Origin: Candidatus Woesearchaeota archaeon
GTDB taxonomy: Archaea > Nanobdellota > Nanobdellia > Woesearchaeales > GW2011-AR4
Assembly: GCA_018303655.1 (NCBI GenBank)
Contig: JAGVXT010000014.1
Location: forward strand, 1-61,068
DNA: 61,068 nucleotides
Direction: 5' to 3'
Shown here: positions 8,312-16,355 of the stretch, piece by piece
Layout: the number at the start of each line of letters is the position of its first letter
Position numbering within the stretch: the stretch's first letter is position 1
Notes under the pieces: generated by a model
Database searches by the model: none
Told to the model about the DNA's origin: nothing
The model's input: the letters and a program-made list of their open reading frames with translations, nothing else
Made by a program: the position numbers and the translations under genes

Positions 8312-8722
8312 ATGGTTATTTTGTTCGACAGGTTTAACCTGCCGGAAGACATATATGAGGTTGTTTTTGCGACAAAGCAGCAGATAATCGTTGCAAAACT
8401 GCTTATAGAGATGATGAAAGACAACGGCGGAGAGATAGGCAAAACAGAGATGTCTTTGTTCGCAACCAAGCTTCATGAAGGCAGCTTAATAACAGATTTG
8501 ATAGAGGAACCTCCCTTCAGAGGCAAGAAAGTCAAGGTTTCGTACAACAAAAGGCAGTTTTACGACAGGATATTAACCCCAATGAAAAGCATGGGAATGA
8601 TTGATTACGATCTTTACAAGAAGACATACAGGATAAGCGACAAATTCAACAAGGATTTGCAGCACATTGGACTGACCTGGATCAGGGAAATGCGAAAGCC
8701 TCCAAGGTCATTGGTAAGGTAA
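8312..8722 (+). CDS. Archaeal winged-helix-like DNA-binding protein
   Basis: 136 residues from ATG 8312, chosen because the ATATTTAAATAT box at 8276-8287 would place the transcript start near it; an in-frame ATG at 8291 is too close to the box. Content: helices (KQQIIVAKLLIEMMKDNGGEIGK split over residues 20-45) then a basic hairpin YNKRQFYDRILTPMKSMGMID and YKKTYRIS, typical of archaeal wHTH proteins. No ligand domain. Monocistronic. Confidence 0.6.
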   Translation: MVILFDRFNLPEDIYEVVFATKQQIIVAKLLIEMMKDNGGEIGKTEMSLFATKLHEGSLITDLIEEPPFRGKKVKVSYNKRQFYDRILTPMKSMGMIDYDLYKKTYRISDKFNKDLQHIGLTWIREMRKPPRSLVR

Positions 8723-8787
8723 AAAGCAATTAAAAATTAAAAAATCGAGGTGTACAGGATAAATTAACAAAATTTCAAACTCTTCAA

Positions 8788-8857
8788 TTTGGCCCCCTTA
8801 AAAACGATTTCTTCTCAAACCACCCCCACGTATGAACGTATAATAAGGGGGGCCAAA
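8788..8857 (+). other. Long inverted repeat in the leader of the secreted DUF5667-like gene
   Basis: TTTGGCCCCCTTA at 8788-8800 is complementary to TAAGGGGGGCCAAA at 8844-8857 (one G bulge), enclosing a 43-base loop. The G/C-rich arms stand out in an AT-rich context. It ends 33 bases before the ATG of the next gene, so it may fold in its 5' leader, or be a terminator or a small mobile repeat. Confidence 0.6.
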
Positions 8858-8890
8858 CCCTATTACAAAAGAGGTGATAAGGGGCAAATT

Positions 8891-10369
8891 ATGAAAAAAA
8901 TCAGCTTTATCGGAATTTTACTGATTGTTCTTATATTGCCTATCGCTAATGCTCAACAACCTGCAGAAGACGCAGGTGTAACTCCAGATAGTTTTCTATG
9001 GGGCTTGGATAAAGCTTTAGACAATCTAAACCTTCTTCTGACTTTTGATAAAGGCGAAAAGGCAAAGAAAGGAATAGAAATTGCAAGAGAAAGGCTGCTA
9101 GAAGTTAAAGCTATGGTTGAAGAAAACAAATTAGGGGCAGCAGAAAAGGCAAAAGAAGAGCATGGAAAAACTTTAGTAAAAGTAAATCAAAACATTAATG
9201 AAATAGAAGATGATGATTCAACAGAAGAAATAAAGGAAGTAATTGAAATTGAAAAAGAATTAGAAGAGCTTAACGAAGATGTTGAGCAGACTTTTGATGA
9301 GGTAAAAGTAAAAATTGAAGTAAAAGGCGAACTTAATCAGCAGCAAAAAGATTTAATTGACTCTATTCTAAGCGGCTTACAGGAACAAACAAGAGAAGTT
9401 GAGATAGAAATCAAAAATAAAAAAGACAAAACAAAAATCAAAATAAAAACAGAAACTGGAAAATCTGAAAAGGAAGTCGAGGAAGAAGTGGATGGTATAG
9501 AAGAAGAAAAGGGACTTGCCGATATCAAAAAAGAAAAAGCCGTAGAAGAGATTGAAAATGCTAAGGAAGATTTGGAGGAATTGGAAAAAGATTTGCAGGA
9601 GCACAAAGCAGAGGGGCATGTCGCAGATGAAAAGCCGATAACCCAATTGATGGACAACGCCAGGAAAAGATTGTCCAATGCGGATGAAGCATTCAAAAAC
9701 AATGACTTTGGCGAGGCTTTTGGCCAGGCTAATGCAGCTAGGCAGTTAATCAAGAATGCTGATAGGATTTTGGAGAAGGTTGTAGAGAAGTTTGAAGAAG
9801 AGCAAGAAGAGGAAGAGCAAATTGATGTTGAGATAGAGGATGGGAAAGCAAAGATAGAGATAGAGGTTAATGACGAAAAATTGAAGTTCTCATTAGAAAC
9901 TGCTGACAAAAACACGATAGTTCAGGAAATAGCAGCAAAAACAGGGTTAAGCGTTGATGAAGTCACTAAATTGACAGATTTTGAAGAGGAAGAAGGGAAA
10001 GAAGAAGTTAAAGAATCAAAAGATAAAAAGTCTATAATCATCAAAAATGAAGAAGTCTCGCTAAAGTGCGATTCAGATGCTGATTGTCTATTAATAAATA
10101 AAGATTTAGGTTTTGGATGTTGCTGGGCTGGTGCTTGTGAATCAATTGATTATTCTCTTGATAAATATGCTTCAGTTAATAAAGAATCTTTCTTGGAATC
10201 AAGGAAAGAAAATTGCCCAAAAGGCGATCTATGGGGAGCGCACACATCCGAAGAAAAGATACAAAAATATGAAGCATGCGGATCTGCTCCAGGATGCCCA
10301 TCAGGTTTAAATAACAACAATTTTGTAGCTAAGTGTATGGATAATTTGTGTACTAAGCTTCCTAAATAA
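8891..10369 (+). CDS. Secreted DUF5667-like coiled-coil protein with Cys-rich C-terminus
   Basis: 492 residues from ATG 8891, where a cleavable signal peptide begins (MKKISFIGILLIVLILPIAN, then AQQ). The next ~90 residues (GVTPDSFLWGLDKALDNLNL onward) resemble DUF5667, a domain of exported archaeal and actinobacterial proteins. Residues 95-330 are very acidic/lysine-rich coiled coil. The last ~110 residues contain about ten cysteines (CDSDADC, CCWAGAC, CGSAPGC, C..NLC), probably disulfide-bonded outside the cell. GAGGTG lies about 15 bases upstream. Probably a surface or periplasm-like protein; function unknown. Confidence 0.75.
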   Translation: MKKISFIGILLIVLILPIANAQQPAEDAGVTPDSFLWGLDKALDNLNLLLTFDKGEKAKKGIEIARERLLEVKAMVEENKLGAAEKAKEEHGKTLVKVNQNINEIEDDDSTEEIKEVIEIEKELEELNEDVEQTFDEVKVKIEVKGELNQQQKDLIDSILSGLQEQTREVEIEIKNKKDKTKIKIKTETGKSEKEVEEEVDGIEEEKGLADIKKEKAVEEIENAKEDLEELEKDLQEHKAEGHVADEKPITQLMDNARKRLSNADEAFKNNDFGEAFGQANAARQLIKNADRILEKVVEKFEEEQEEEEQIDVEIEDGKAKIEIEVNDEKLKFSLETADKNTIVQEIAAKTGLSVDEVTKLTDFEEEEGKEEVKESKDKKSIIIKNEEVSLKCDSDADCLLINKDLGFGCCWAGACESIDYSLDKYASVNKESFLESRKENCPKGDLWGAHTSEEKIQKYEACGSAPGCPSGLNNNNFVAKCMDNLCTKLPK

Positions 10370-10393
10370 AAAAGATACACCTCATCAGATTCT

Positions 10394-10660
10394 ATGGCTC
10401 ATGCACATCTTGTCAAATGGGGAAAAGACGCTTTTGATAAAGGGCTTTCTCTGGCGCACATTGAAAATTACCTTTTGAAAAGAGGCATGAAAAGGCAAGA
10501 AGCACTGAATGCATTGCACGAGATAACATCCTTTGAGCATAAGATTCATCATGAAGCTGAGAATATAAGAAAAGAGCTGATAAGCATTCCAATATTGCTC
10601 TTGCTGGCTGTTGCCGCTCTTTTATTTCTTTATTTTGCCGGAATTATAAAGATAAAGTAA
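10394..10660 (+). CDS. Small tail-anchored membrane protein
   Basis: 88 residues: an N-terminal helical domain resembling a short SAM/UBA-type bundle (WGKDAFDKGLSLAHIENYLL, then KRGMKRQEALNALHEI), a linker and one C-terminal hydrophobic segment (about 66-86) ending KIK. It follows the secreted coiled-coil gene by 24 bases in the same direction. No family recognised. Confidence 0.65.
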   Translation: MAHAHLVKWGKDAFDKGLSLAHIENYLLKRGMKRQEALNALHEITSFEHKIHHEAENIRKELISIPILLLLAVAALLFLYFAGIIKIK

Positions 10661-10694
10661 TAAATATTTAAATCACTGATTTCTCAATAAAAAG

Positions 10695-10705
10695 CTTTTA
10701 TAAAG
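10695..10705 (+). promoter_or_regulatory. TATA box of tRNA-Val
   Basis: CTTTTATAAAG centred about 33 bases before the first tRNA base, the expected place for a box A directing pre-tRNA transcription. Confidence 0.6.
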
Positions 10706-10732
10706 AAACAGCTTAGCACCTTTGTCCTTTGA

Positions 10733-10838
10733 GGGCCCATGGTCTAGTGGCTAGGACATAACCTTCACACAGATGGACATTGCAAATGTCCTCGCTTTGA
10801 GACGGGTTAGGGCAGGAGTTCAATTCTCCTTGGGCCCA
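10733..10838 (+). tRNA. tRNA-Val(CAC) with a 34-base intron
   Basis: Acceptor GGGCCCA (10733-10739) pairs perfectly with TGGGCCC (10831-10837), discriminator A at 10838. D-stem GTCT/GGAC, anticodon stem TAACC (10759-10763) with GGTTA (10805-10809), T-stem AGGAG/CTCCT with loop TTCAATT. The anticodon loop starts TTCACA, giving anticodon CAC (10766-10768). The intron, about 10770-10803, lies at the canonical 37/38 site and contains a GGACAT/ATGTCC hairpin. The 3' CCA is not encoded. Confidence 0.93.
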
Positions 10839-10848
10839 TTTATCTATA

Positions 10849-11103
10849 TTATTTATCATATTTTATTTTCAAATAAAGAAGATAAGAGATTAATATTGCT
10901 AAAACAGCATTAACTGCAAGTACTGGCTTGTCTTTGACAAGCAATGCATAAATTATCCACAATATTGTTCCAGTAATGATAAGAACAATCATCATGCTTG
11001 ACAGGTCATTCACGCTTTTTGTCCTATATGACTTTACAACCTGCGGAATCCAGCTTATGATTATAACAATTCCGGCAATATAGCCAATAATGTCCTCAAT
11101 CAT
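10849..11103 (-). CDS. SemiSWEET/PQ-loop family membrane transporter
   Basis: 84 residues from ATG 11103, just after the stop of the upstream gene. Three hydrophobic segments and the SWIPQVVKSYRTKSVNDLS stretch carry the PQ motif and following T-K-S-V-x-D/G-L-S pattern of SemiSWEETs, small proteins that dimerise to move sugars across the membrane. A longer start at 11127 would overlap the SufT-like gene. Substrate is not predictable from sequence. Confidence 0.85.
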   Translation of the reverse strand: MIEDIIGYIAGIVIIISWIPQVVKSYRTKSVNDLSSMMIVLIITGTILWIIYALLVKDKPVLAVNAVLAILISYLLYLKIKYDK

Positions 11104-11104
11104 T

Positions 11105-11407
11105 TTATCCAGTAATCCCCAAAGCAATCTTTGCCTCTTCAGTCATCCTGTCAGGCCCCCATGCAGGAGAAAATGTCAGCTCAATTACAACTTCTCCAAC
11201 TCCGTCAATTGCAGAAACCTGCCTTCTTACATCATCCATTAAAACAGGCCCGTAAGGGCACATTGGTGAAGTAAAAGTCATCAGTATCTTTACCTTGCTG
11301 CCTTCAATTTCAACATTGTAAACAAGCCCAAGGCTCCATATGTCGTATTGTATTTCAGGGTCCTGGACTTTCTTCAAAACCTCAATGACTTGCTCCTTTT
11401 CAACCAT
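11105..11407 (-). CDS. MIP18/DUF59 family Fe-S assembly protein (SufT-like)
   Basis: 100 residues from ATG 11407; an ATG two codons earlier is also possible. Motifs match the family: VQDPEIQYDIWSLGLVYNV near the start, FTSPMCPYGPVL with the single conserved Cys, and LTFSPAWGPDRMTEEAK near the end. Members help mature iron-sulfur proteins in the cytosol. The box around 11429-11437 (CTATAAAAA / its complement) is shared with the divergent pcm gene. Followed directly by the SemiSWEET gene. Confidence 0.88.
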   Translation of the reverse strand: MVEKEQVIEVLKKVQDPEIQYDIWSLGLVYNVEIEGSKVKILMTFTSPMCPYGPVLMDDVRRQVSAIDGVGEVVIELTFSPAWGPDRMTEEAKIALGITG

Positions 11408-11451
11408 TCCCATAGCAATCTTTTTATGCTATAAAAATGTTTTCCTTAAAT

Positions 11452-12093
11452 ATGAACCAGAAAACCGAGCTTATTGACTTTTGGAAGGATAATTTTGGAT
11501 TCAGGGAGATTGAATTAAAAGCTTTCAAAGAGGTTGAAAGGGAAAACTTTATACCGCAAGAGCTTAAAAGTGAAGCATACAATGACATGCCTCTTCCCTT
11601 GCTTAGAGGCAAGACAATTTCCCAGCCGACAACAGTAATGATAATGACGCACGCCTTGGAACTTCAGCCAGGTGAAAAAGTCTTTGAAATTGGCACAGGC
11701 TCTGGCTATCAATCTGCCATAATAGCAAAAATAATTGGTCCAAAAGGCAAGGTTATAACAACAGAGGTTGTGCCGGAGCTTGTGCATTTTGCAAAGCAAA
11801 ACCTGAAAAATGCAAAAATAGAAAATGTTCATGTTTATGAGGAAGACGGCTCAAACGGAATGCCAAGCGAAGCTCTCTTTGATAAAATAATAATAACATC
11901 TGCTTGCAAAGAATTTCCAAGGCCGTTGCTTAAGCAGATGAAGCCGGAAGGCATAATTATCGGACCAGTGGGCAACGAAAACGAGCAGGAAATGATAAAA
12001 GGAGTAAAAGACAAAAGCGGGCATTTGGATCTGGAGTTTTTAGGTCCTTTTTTGTTTACACCAATGTATGGAAAGTACGGGTTTGAAATTTAA
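11452..12093 (+). CDS. pcm: Protein-L-isoaspartate O-methyltransferase
   Basis: 213 residues from ATG 11452, preferred to the in-frame ATG 11437 that lies inside the TATA-like box. The SAM-binding motif FEIGTGSGYQSAIIAKI, the ISQPTTVMIM segment before it (the family has S/T-QP) and the PEGIIIGPVG strand are typical of PCMT, which methylates isomerised aspartates in damaged proteins so they can be repaired. Full length for the family. Divergent from the SufT-like gene. Confidence 0.9.
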   Translation: MNQKTELIDFWKDNFGFREIELKAFKEVERENFIPQELKSEAYNDMPLPLLRGKTISQPTTVMIMTHALELQPGEKVFEIGTGSGYQSAIIAKIIGPKGKVITTEVVPELVHFAKQNLKNAKIENVHVYEEDGSNGMPSEALFDKIIITSACKEFPRPLLKQMKPEGIIIGPVGNENEQEMIKGVKDKSGHLDLEFLGPFLFTPMYGKYGFEI

Positions 12094-12175
12094 TTTCCTG
12101 CCAAGAATCGTTCCCAGCGTACATTTGGCAAAACTCAATAGAAAGATTTTTATAAGAGGTTAACATTAGTTTTTT

Positions 12176-12409
12176 ATGAAGTTTGAGTATTCGCTTCATT
12201 GGAAAAGAAAAAGAGATATTAGAAAAGAAATTACCGACGATTTGATTGAATATGCGATACAGCACTCGAATGTGCTGAAAGATAAAAATTGGCCAGATGC
12301 TTTGAATGCAATTTGTCGTATTCCTCCAATGGGTAGGATACTTAAAGTTGTCTACAAAAGAATCGGAAAAGATAAAATTAAGATAATAACCGCTTTTTGG
12401 CTTGATTAA
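12176..12409 (+). CDS. DUF4258-like toxin-type protein
   Basis: 77 residues with the layout of DUF4258/RelE-like small proteins: HWKRKRDIRKEITDDLIEYAI at 8-28, then IPPMGRILKVVYK and a terminal strand IKIITAFWLD. A TTTTTATAAG box at 12147-12156 sits about 25 bases before ATG. It is followed one base after its stop by a DUF2283 gene, a known toxin-antitoxin-type pairing; RNA cleavage is only inferred. Confidence 0.75.
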   Translation: MKFEYSLHWKRKRDIRKEITDDLIEYAIQHSNVLKDKNWPDALNAICRIPPMGRILKVVYKRIGKDKIKIITAFWLD

Positions 12410-12410
12410 A

Positions 12411-12623
12411 ATGGAAGAAACATGGTACGATAAGGAAGAGGATATTTTGAACATTGAATTAGTGAAAAAAGACTATTGGAAGACTGTAGAATTACCAAGC
12501 GGAATAAACATTGACGTAGCGAAAGACGGCACAATCACCGGAATTGAAATTCTGAGAGCAAGCAAGGTTTTTTCTGGTGATGTTAAGAAAGTAATTCAGC
12601 AGGCAAAGCCGCTAGTTGCGTGA
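12411..12623 (+). CDS. DUF2283 protein, likely antitoxin
   Basis: 70 residues from ATG 12411. WYDKEEDILNIEL near the start, then INIDVAKDGTITGIEILRASKVF is the signature of DUF2283. It is translationally coupled to the preceding DUF4258 gene (TAAAATG). The C-terminal residues KKVIQQAKPLVA may wrap the partner. Convergent with, and 50 bases from, the DEAD-box helicase gene. Confidence 0.8.
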   Translation: MEETWYDKEEDILNIELVKKDYWKTVELPSGINIDVAKDGTITGIEILRASKVFSGDVKKVIQQAKPLVA

Positions 12624-12673
12624 GTTTTGCCAAATGTTTGTGTAATCTCCCAAGATTATGCAAATATGTAGAT

Positions 12674-13978
12674 TTACCTAAACCTTCTATGACTGCGGAA
12701 ATGCCCCCTGTGGCTTCTGCTTCCTTCTTCAGAATGTGATTCCCTGTCTTTCGGATGATAAGGCCTTCTTTCCTGCCCGCTTTCCCTGTGGCCATAAGAC
12801 CTTTGGCCATAATGAGCCCTTGGTCTTCCAAATTGCCTTGGGCGATATTCTCTTATCGAAGCTGCAAACGGCACCCTCTCGAATTCCGGCAGTTGAAGCT
12901 GCTGCACAACTATTGACCTGTCGCCAAGCACATTTCTGAAATTGTCATGATCCTGCTCTGCAATCAATGAGATTACCTTGCCCTCGCTGCCTGCCCTTGC
13001 AGTCCTTCCTATCCTGTGAATGTACTCTTTGGAAGTTTTTGGGCTGTCATAATTTATAATGTGGCTTACATTCTTGATGTCAAGCCCTCTTGCAGCAACA
13101 TCGCTTGCTACAAGTATTTTTGCCTCGTTTTTATGGAACATATCCAAGGATTTTTTCCTTCTGGTTTGCGACAAGCCTCCATGAAGGCTCAAGGCATTTA
13201 TGCCATTCTTGTTCAGGTTTGTCCCGACAACATCAACCCTTTTTCTTGTTGCGCAGAAGATTATTGCGAGCTTTGGAGCTTCATGCTTCAGGATATGGAT
13301 AAGAAGCGAGAATTTGTCCCTTGAATTCACGCTGTAAAAATACTGCGACATCTTTGCTTCCTCAACATAGGTTTGCACCTTAATCTTTACAGGATGCTTC
13401 ATGTAATGCTGCACAATATCATGGACCTGCTGGGAGATAGTTGCGCTGAACAGCAAAGTCTGCCTTTCCCTTGGAACTTGCGAGATTATCCTTTTTACAT
13501 CATCTATAAATCCCATCTCAAACATCTTGTCAGCTTCGTCAAGAACAAGTATATTGACTCTGCTAAGGTTGATTGTACTCCTCTGGAGATGATCAAGGAT
13601 TCTTCCGGGAGTTCCTACAACAATTTCTGCATATCTTAAATGGTCAATCTGCGGGTTTATTGAAACTCCTCCATAAACTGAGGTTATGCTGGTTTTCTTG
13701 TATTTTGCGAATTTCCTAAGCTCAGAAGTCACTTGTTCGCAAAGCTCCCTTGTTGGTACAAGCACAAGAGACTGTATTCCGTGATTGTGCTGAACTTTTT
13801 CCAGCATTGGAAACCCGAAAGCAGCTGTCTTTCCTGAGCCTGTTTGAGACTGCCCTATCACATCCTTCCCTTCCTGTATCAAAGGAATTGACTTTTGCTG
13901 TATGTCCGTCATTTCCTCAAACCCGAGCTCCAAGAAGGCTTTTTTCAATTCTGGTTGTAAGTGAATTCCTGAAATCAT
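12674..13978 (-). CDS. DEAD-box RNA helicase (RhlE/CshA-like)
   Basis: 434 residues. Motifs in order: Q motif with TDIQQKSIP, Walker A QTGSGKT (45-51), PTRELC, TPGRILDH, DEAD (147-150), SAT, and HRIGRTARAG in the second RecA domain. The last ~65 residues are rich in Arg, His, Ser and Gly, an RNA-binding tail common in cold-shock or ribosome-assembly helicases. AAGGTAAAT lies before the ATG and a CTATTTAAAA box near 14014-14023. Bacterial-like in architecture, possibly acquired. Confidence 0.93.
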   Translation of the reverse strand: MISGIHLQPELKKAFLELGFEEMTDIQQKSIPLIQEGKDVIGQSQTGSGKTAAFGFPMLEKVQHNHGIQSLVLVPTRELCEQVTSELRKFAKYKKTSITSVYGGVSINPQIDHLRYAEIVVGTPGRILDHLQRSTINLSRVNILVLDEADKMFEMGFIDDVKRIISQVPRERQTLLFSATISQQVHDIVQHYMKHPVKIKVQTYVEEAKMSQYFYSVNSRDKFSLLIHILKHEAPKLAIIFCATRKRVDVVGTNLNKNGINALSLHGGLSQTRRKKSLDMFHKNEAKILVASDVAARGLDIKNVSHIINYDSPKTSKEYIHRIGRTARAGSEGKVISLIAEQDHDNFRNVLGDRSIVVQQLQLPEFERVPFAASIREYRPRQFGRPRAHYGQRSYGHRESGQERRPYHPKDRESHSEEGSRSHRGHFRSHRRFR

Positions 13979-14111
13979 TTTATATTTACCTTGTTTTATG
14001 TATGTAACTAGCTCATTTTAAATAGGTTTGTGTTTTTTGAATCACTCAAAATTCCCGCATGCAAAAACTTTAAATACCTGCCTTCAAAATTGTAGCTTTA
14101 AGGGTGGTTTA

Positions 14112-15578
14112 ATGCTGAGGGACAGGTGGCCTACAAGACTGACTTTTTTGTTTGCAGCCGTAACATCAGCTATCGGCTTGGGAGCTGTCTGGAGATTTCC
14201 TTACCTGACTTACAAGTATGGAGGAGGGGCATTTCTTTTGCCTTACTTGATTGCTCTTGTTGTTGCAGGCATCCCTTTATTGATTCTTGAATTTGCTTTG
14301 GGGCAAAAGCTGCAGAAAGGCGCAGTTGACGCTCTTGCTTCCATTAAGCGGAAATTCAGCTTTATAGGGTGGTGGGCATTGTTTATCGGATTTATTGTGA
14401 TAAGCTATTATTCTGTTGTCATGGGTTGGAGCATCATCTATTTTTTCGCTTCAATCGGCACCCAGTGGGGCGATGACCCAAAGGCATATTTTTTTAATAA
14501 TGTTCTTCAGCTAAGCGACAGCATAAATCACATAGGGAGCGTAACAGCTATTGTCTTTATAGCATTGGTTGTGGGTTGGATAGGCTTGTATTTCAGCGTC
14601 TGGAAAGGCACAAAAAGCGTTTCAAAAGTTGTCAATTTCACAACCCCATTTGCGCTTGTCTTGTTTTTGGTAATGCTGGTGAGGGCTGTAACGCTGGAAG
14701 GCTCTATGGAAGGCATGGCGTATTACTTAAAGCCGAATTTCAGCGCTTTGCTTGATGCGGAAGTCTGGATAGCGGCATTTTCGCAGATTTTCTTTCAGTT
14801 GAGCGTTGGCTTTGGAGTGATGATAGCTTACGCAAGCTTCAATGACAGAAAAGAGGACATATCAAAAAACGCAGTTGTTGTCGGCGTTGCAACCGTGATA
14901 TTTTCAATATTGGCAGGAGTCATAATCTTCGGCACTTTGGGCTTTATGGCATCTTCGCAAAATGTACCAATAGACAAAGTTGTTGCGTCAGGGCCTGGAT
15001 TGGCATTTGTTGTTTTCCCAAAAGCGCTAAGCTTGATGCCTTTTGCGTCATTTTTCAGCATGCTTTTCTTCCTCATACTGGTGACAATCGCCTATGACAG
15101 CGCATTTTCCCTTGTTGAGGCAATAGACACCGTTATGGTTGAAAAGACAAAAATGAAAAGAGAAGTGATAGCATTAATTGTATGCATTTTTGGGCTTTTC
15201 TCAGGCATAGTATTCACAACAAATGCCGGACTTTACTTCCTTGATGTGATTGATCATTTTGTCAACAGCTACAGCCTTGTCGCAGTCGGCATTCTGGAAT
15301 GCATCGCAGTCGGCTGGTTCCTTGGCGCCGGCAAATTAAGGGTTTACATAAACAAGGTTTCAGACATTAAAATAGGCAAATGGTGGGAATATTCAATAAA
15401 ATACACAGTTCCAATCATACTTTCTATTGCAATCATAGCCCAGTTAATGAAAGAGCTTAAGTCCCCTTACGAGGGCTATCCCCAATGGGCTATATGGCTC
15501 GGATGGATTGCTGCAGTTATTGCGCCATTTGCGATTGCTTTTTTGATACCTCAAAAAAATGTGCAGAAAAGACAATAA
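14112..15578 (+). CDS. Neurotransmitter:sodium symporter (NSS/SNF) family transporter
   Basis: 488 residues from ATG 14112, supported by GGGTGG seven bases upstream and a CTTTAAATAC box at 14070-14079. About 12 membrane spans. The first helix carries the family's substrate and sodium site (SAIGLGAVWRFPYLTYKYGG), followed by ALGQKLQKG. Prokaryotic members such as LeuT take up amino acids with sodium. Substrate not predictable. Monocistronic. Confidence 0.92.
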   Translation: MLRDRWPTRLTFLFAAVTSAIGLGAVWRFPYLTYKYGGGAFLLPYLIALVVAGIPLLILEFALGQKLQKGAVDALASIKRKFSFIGWWALFIGFIVISYYSVVMGWSIIYFFASIGTQWGDDPKAYFFNNVLQLSDSINHIGSVTAIVFIALVVGWIGLYFSVWKGTKSVSKVVNFTTPFALVLFLVMLVRAVTLEGSMEGMAYYLKPNFSALLDAEVWIAAFSQIFFQLSVGFGVMIAYASFNDRKEDISKNAVVVGVATVIFSILAGVIIFGTLGFMASSQNVPIDKVVASGPGLAFVVFPKALSLMPFASFFSMLFFLILVTIAYDSAFSLVEAIDTVMVEKTKMKREVIALIVCIFGLFSGIVFTTNAGLYFLDVIDHFVNSYSLVAVGILECIAVGWFLGAGKLRVYINKVSDIKIGKWWEYSIKYTVPIILSIAIIAQLMKELKSPYEGYPQWAIWLGWIAAVIAPFAIAFLIPQKNVQKRQ

Positions 15579-15617
15579 GTTATTTCTTAACTTTATGTTT
15601 TTCACCTCCGCCATTTT

Positions 15618-16040
15618 CTATTTGACTATTAACACCAGAACAGTAGATTTTTTCAATACTTTTGTTGAAACGCTTCCAAGCAAGAGCTTTTTCAATCCAG
15701 TCAAGCCATGAGGGCCCATTACGACAATATACGGATTCTGCACTTCTATCTCATCTATAATTGTTTGAGGTGTGCTTCTTGAGACAAGCATCTTCGTCTT
15801 GAACTGCACTTCGGCGCTTTTAGCCCCTGCCTCAAGCACATTTTTGAGCTTTTTTACATTTTCTGACATTTTGCCCACTTCATCTTCATAGCTCACAGAG
15901 ACAGGTTTTAAAGATGGGATTTCTTCCTTAACGTCATATATGTGAACTGCGCTTATAGCCTAAAGTGTACTTGCAACTGTTTCAAGCCTGTCTTTCGGAA
16001 ACACGCGGTATATTTTCGCAAGCTGCTCTGGCATAATCAT
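15618..16040 (-). pseudogene. Universal stress protein (UspA) gene with in-frame TAG
   Basis: The frame begins at ATG 16040, overlapping the stop of the upstream DUF5676 gene (TAATG), and is interrupted by TAG at 15962-15960. After the stop it continues AISAVHIYDVKEEIPS and on to a typical UspA C-terminus: VVMGPHGLTGLKKLLLGS followed by STKVLKKSTVLVLIVK, with the nucleotide-binding GxxGxxxxxxGS. The N-terminal part before TAG does not show the usual PTDGS start, so the gene is both interrupted and rearranged. A GTG at 15896 could start a 92-residue remnant. Confidence 0.75.
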
Positions 16041-16321
16041 TATGAGCTAAATTTCTGTCCAAGCCAGTTATACAAAAATGTGAATATGTAACCTGTCGTA
16101 GCGGCAATAATAAACCAACCAACAATTCCAAAAATTATTCTTGTAGCAGAGATGCTTTTTGTCACAATGCCAGACACGTCAATGCTGTGCTGCAGCGCAT
16201 TAACAAAACTTACCATAACTGGTATTGGTGTTATTGCAACTAATGCTAGGCAAATCACATATAAAACAGTTGTTGTAAATCCAAGCGACAACGCAACTAC
16301 ATTATAATCTAGTTTTTCCAT
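16040..16321 (-). CDS. DUF5676-like two-span membrane protein
   Basis: 93 residues from ATG 16321, which has a perfect GGAGGT seven bases upstream. Two membrane spans (about 10-33 and 55-85), with a short polar loop LQHSIDVSGIVTKS between. Small proteins of this type are regularly found beside copper/heavy-metal ATPases, and here CopA lies 34 bases upstream in the same operon. Exact role unknown. Confidence 0.75.
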   Translation of the reverse strand: MEKLDYNVVALSLGFTTTVLYVICLALVAITPIPVMVSFVNALQHSIDVSGIVTKSISATRIIFGIVGWFIIAATTGYIFTFLYNWLGQKFSS

Positions 16322-16355
16322 TTTTATTACCTCCTTCCTGTTCATCAAAATATAG

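Noticed and set aside
9337-9915. 192-residue Ser/Phe-rich minus-strand ORF
   Set aside because: Antisense to the Glu/Lys-rich coiled coil of the secreted protein; its composition is the mirror of GAA/AAG codons.
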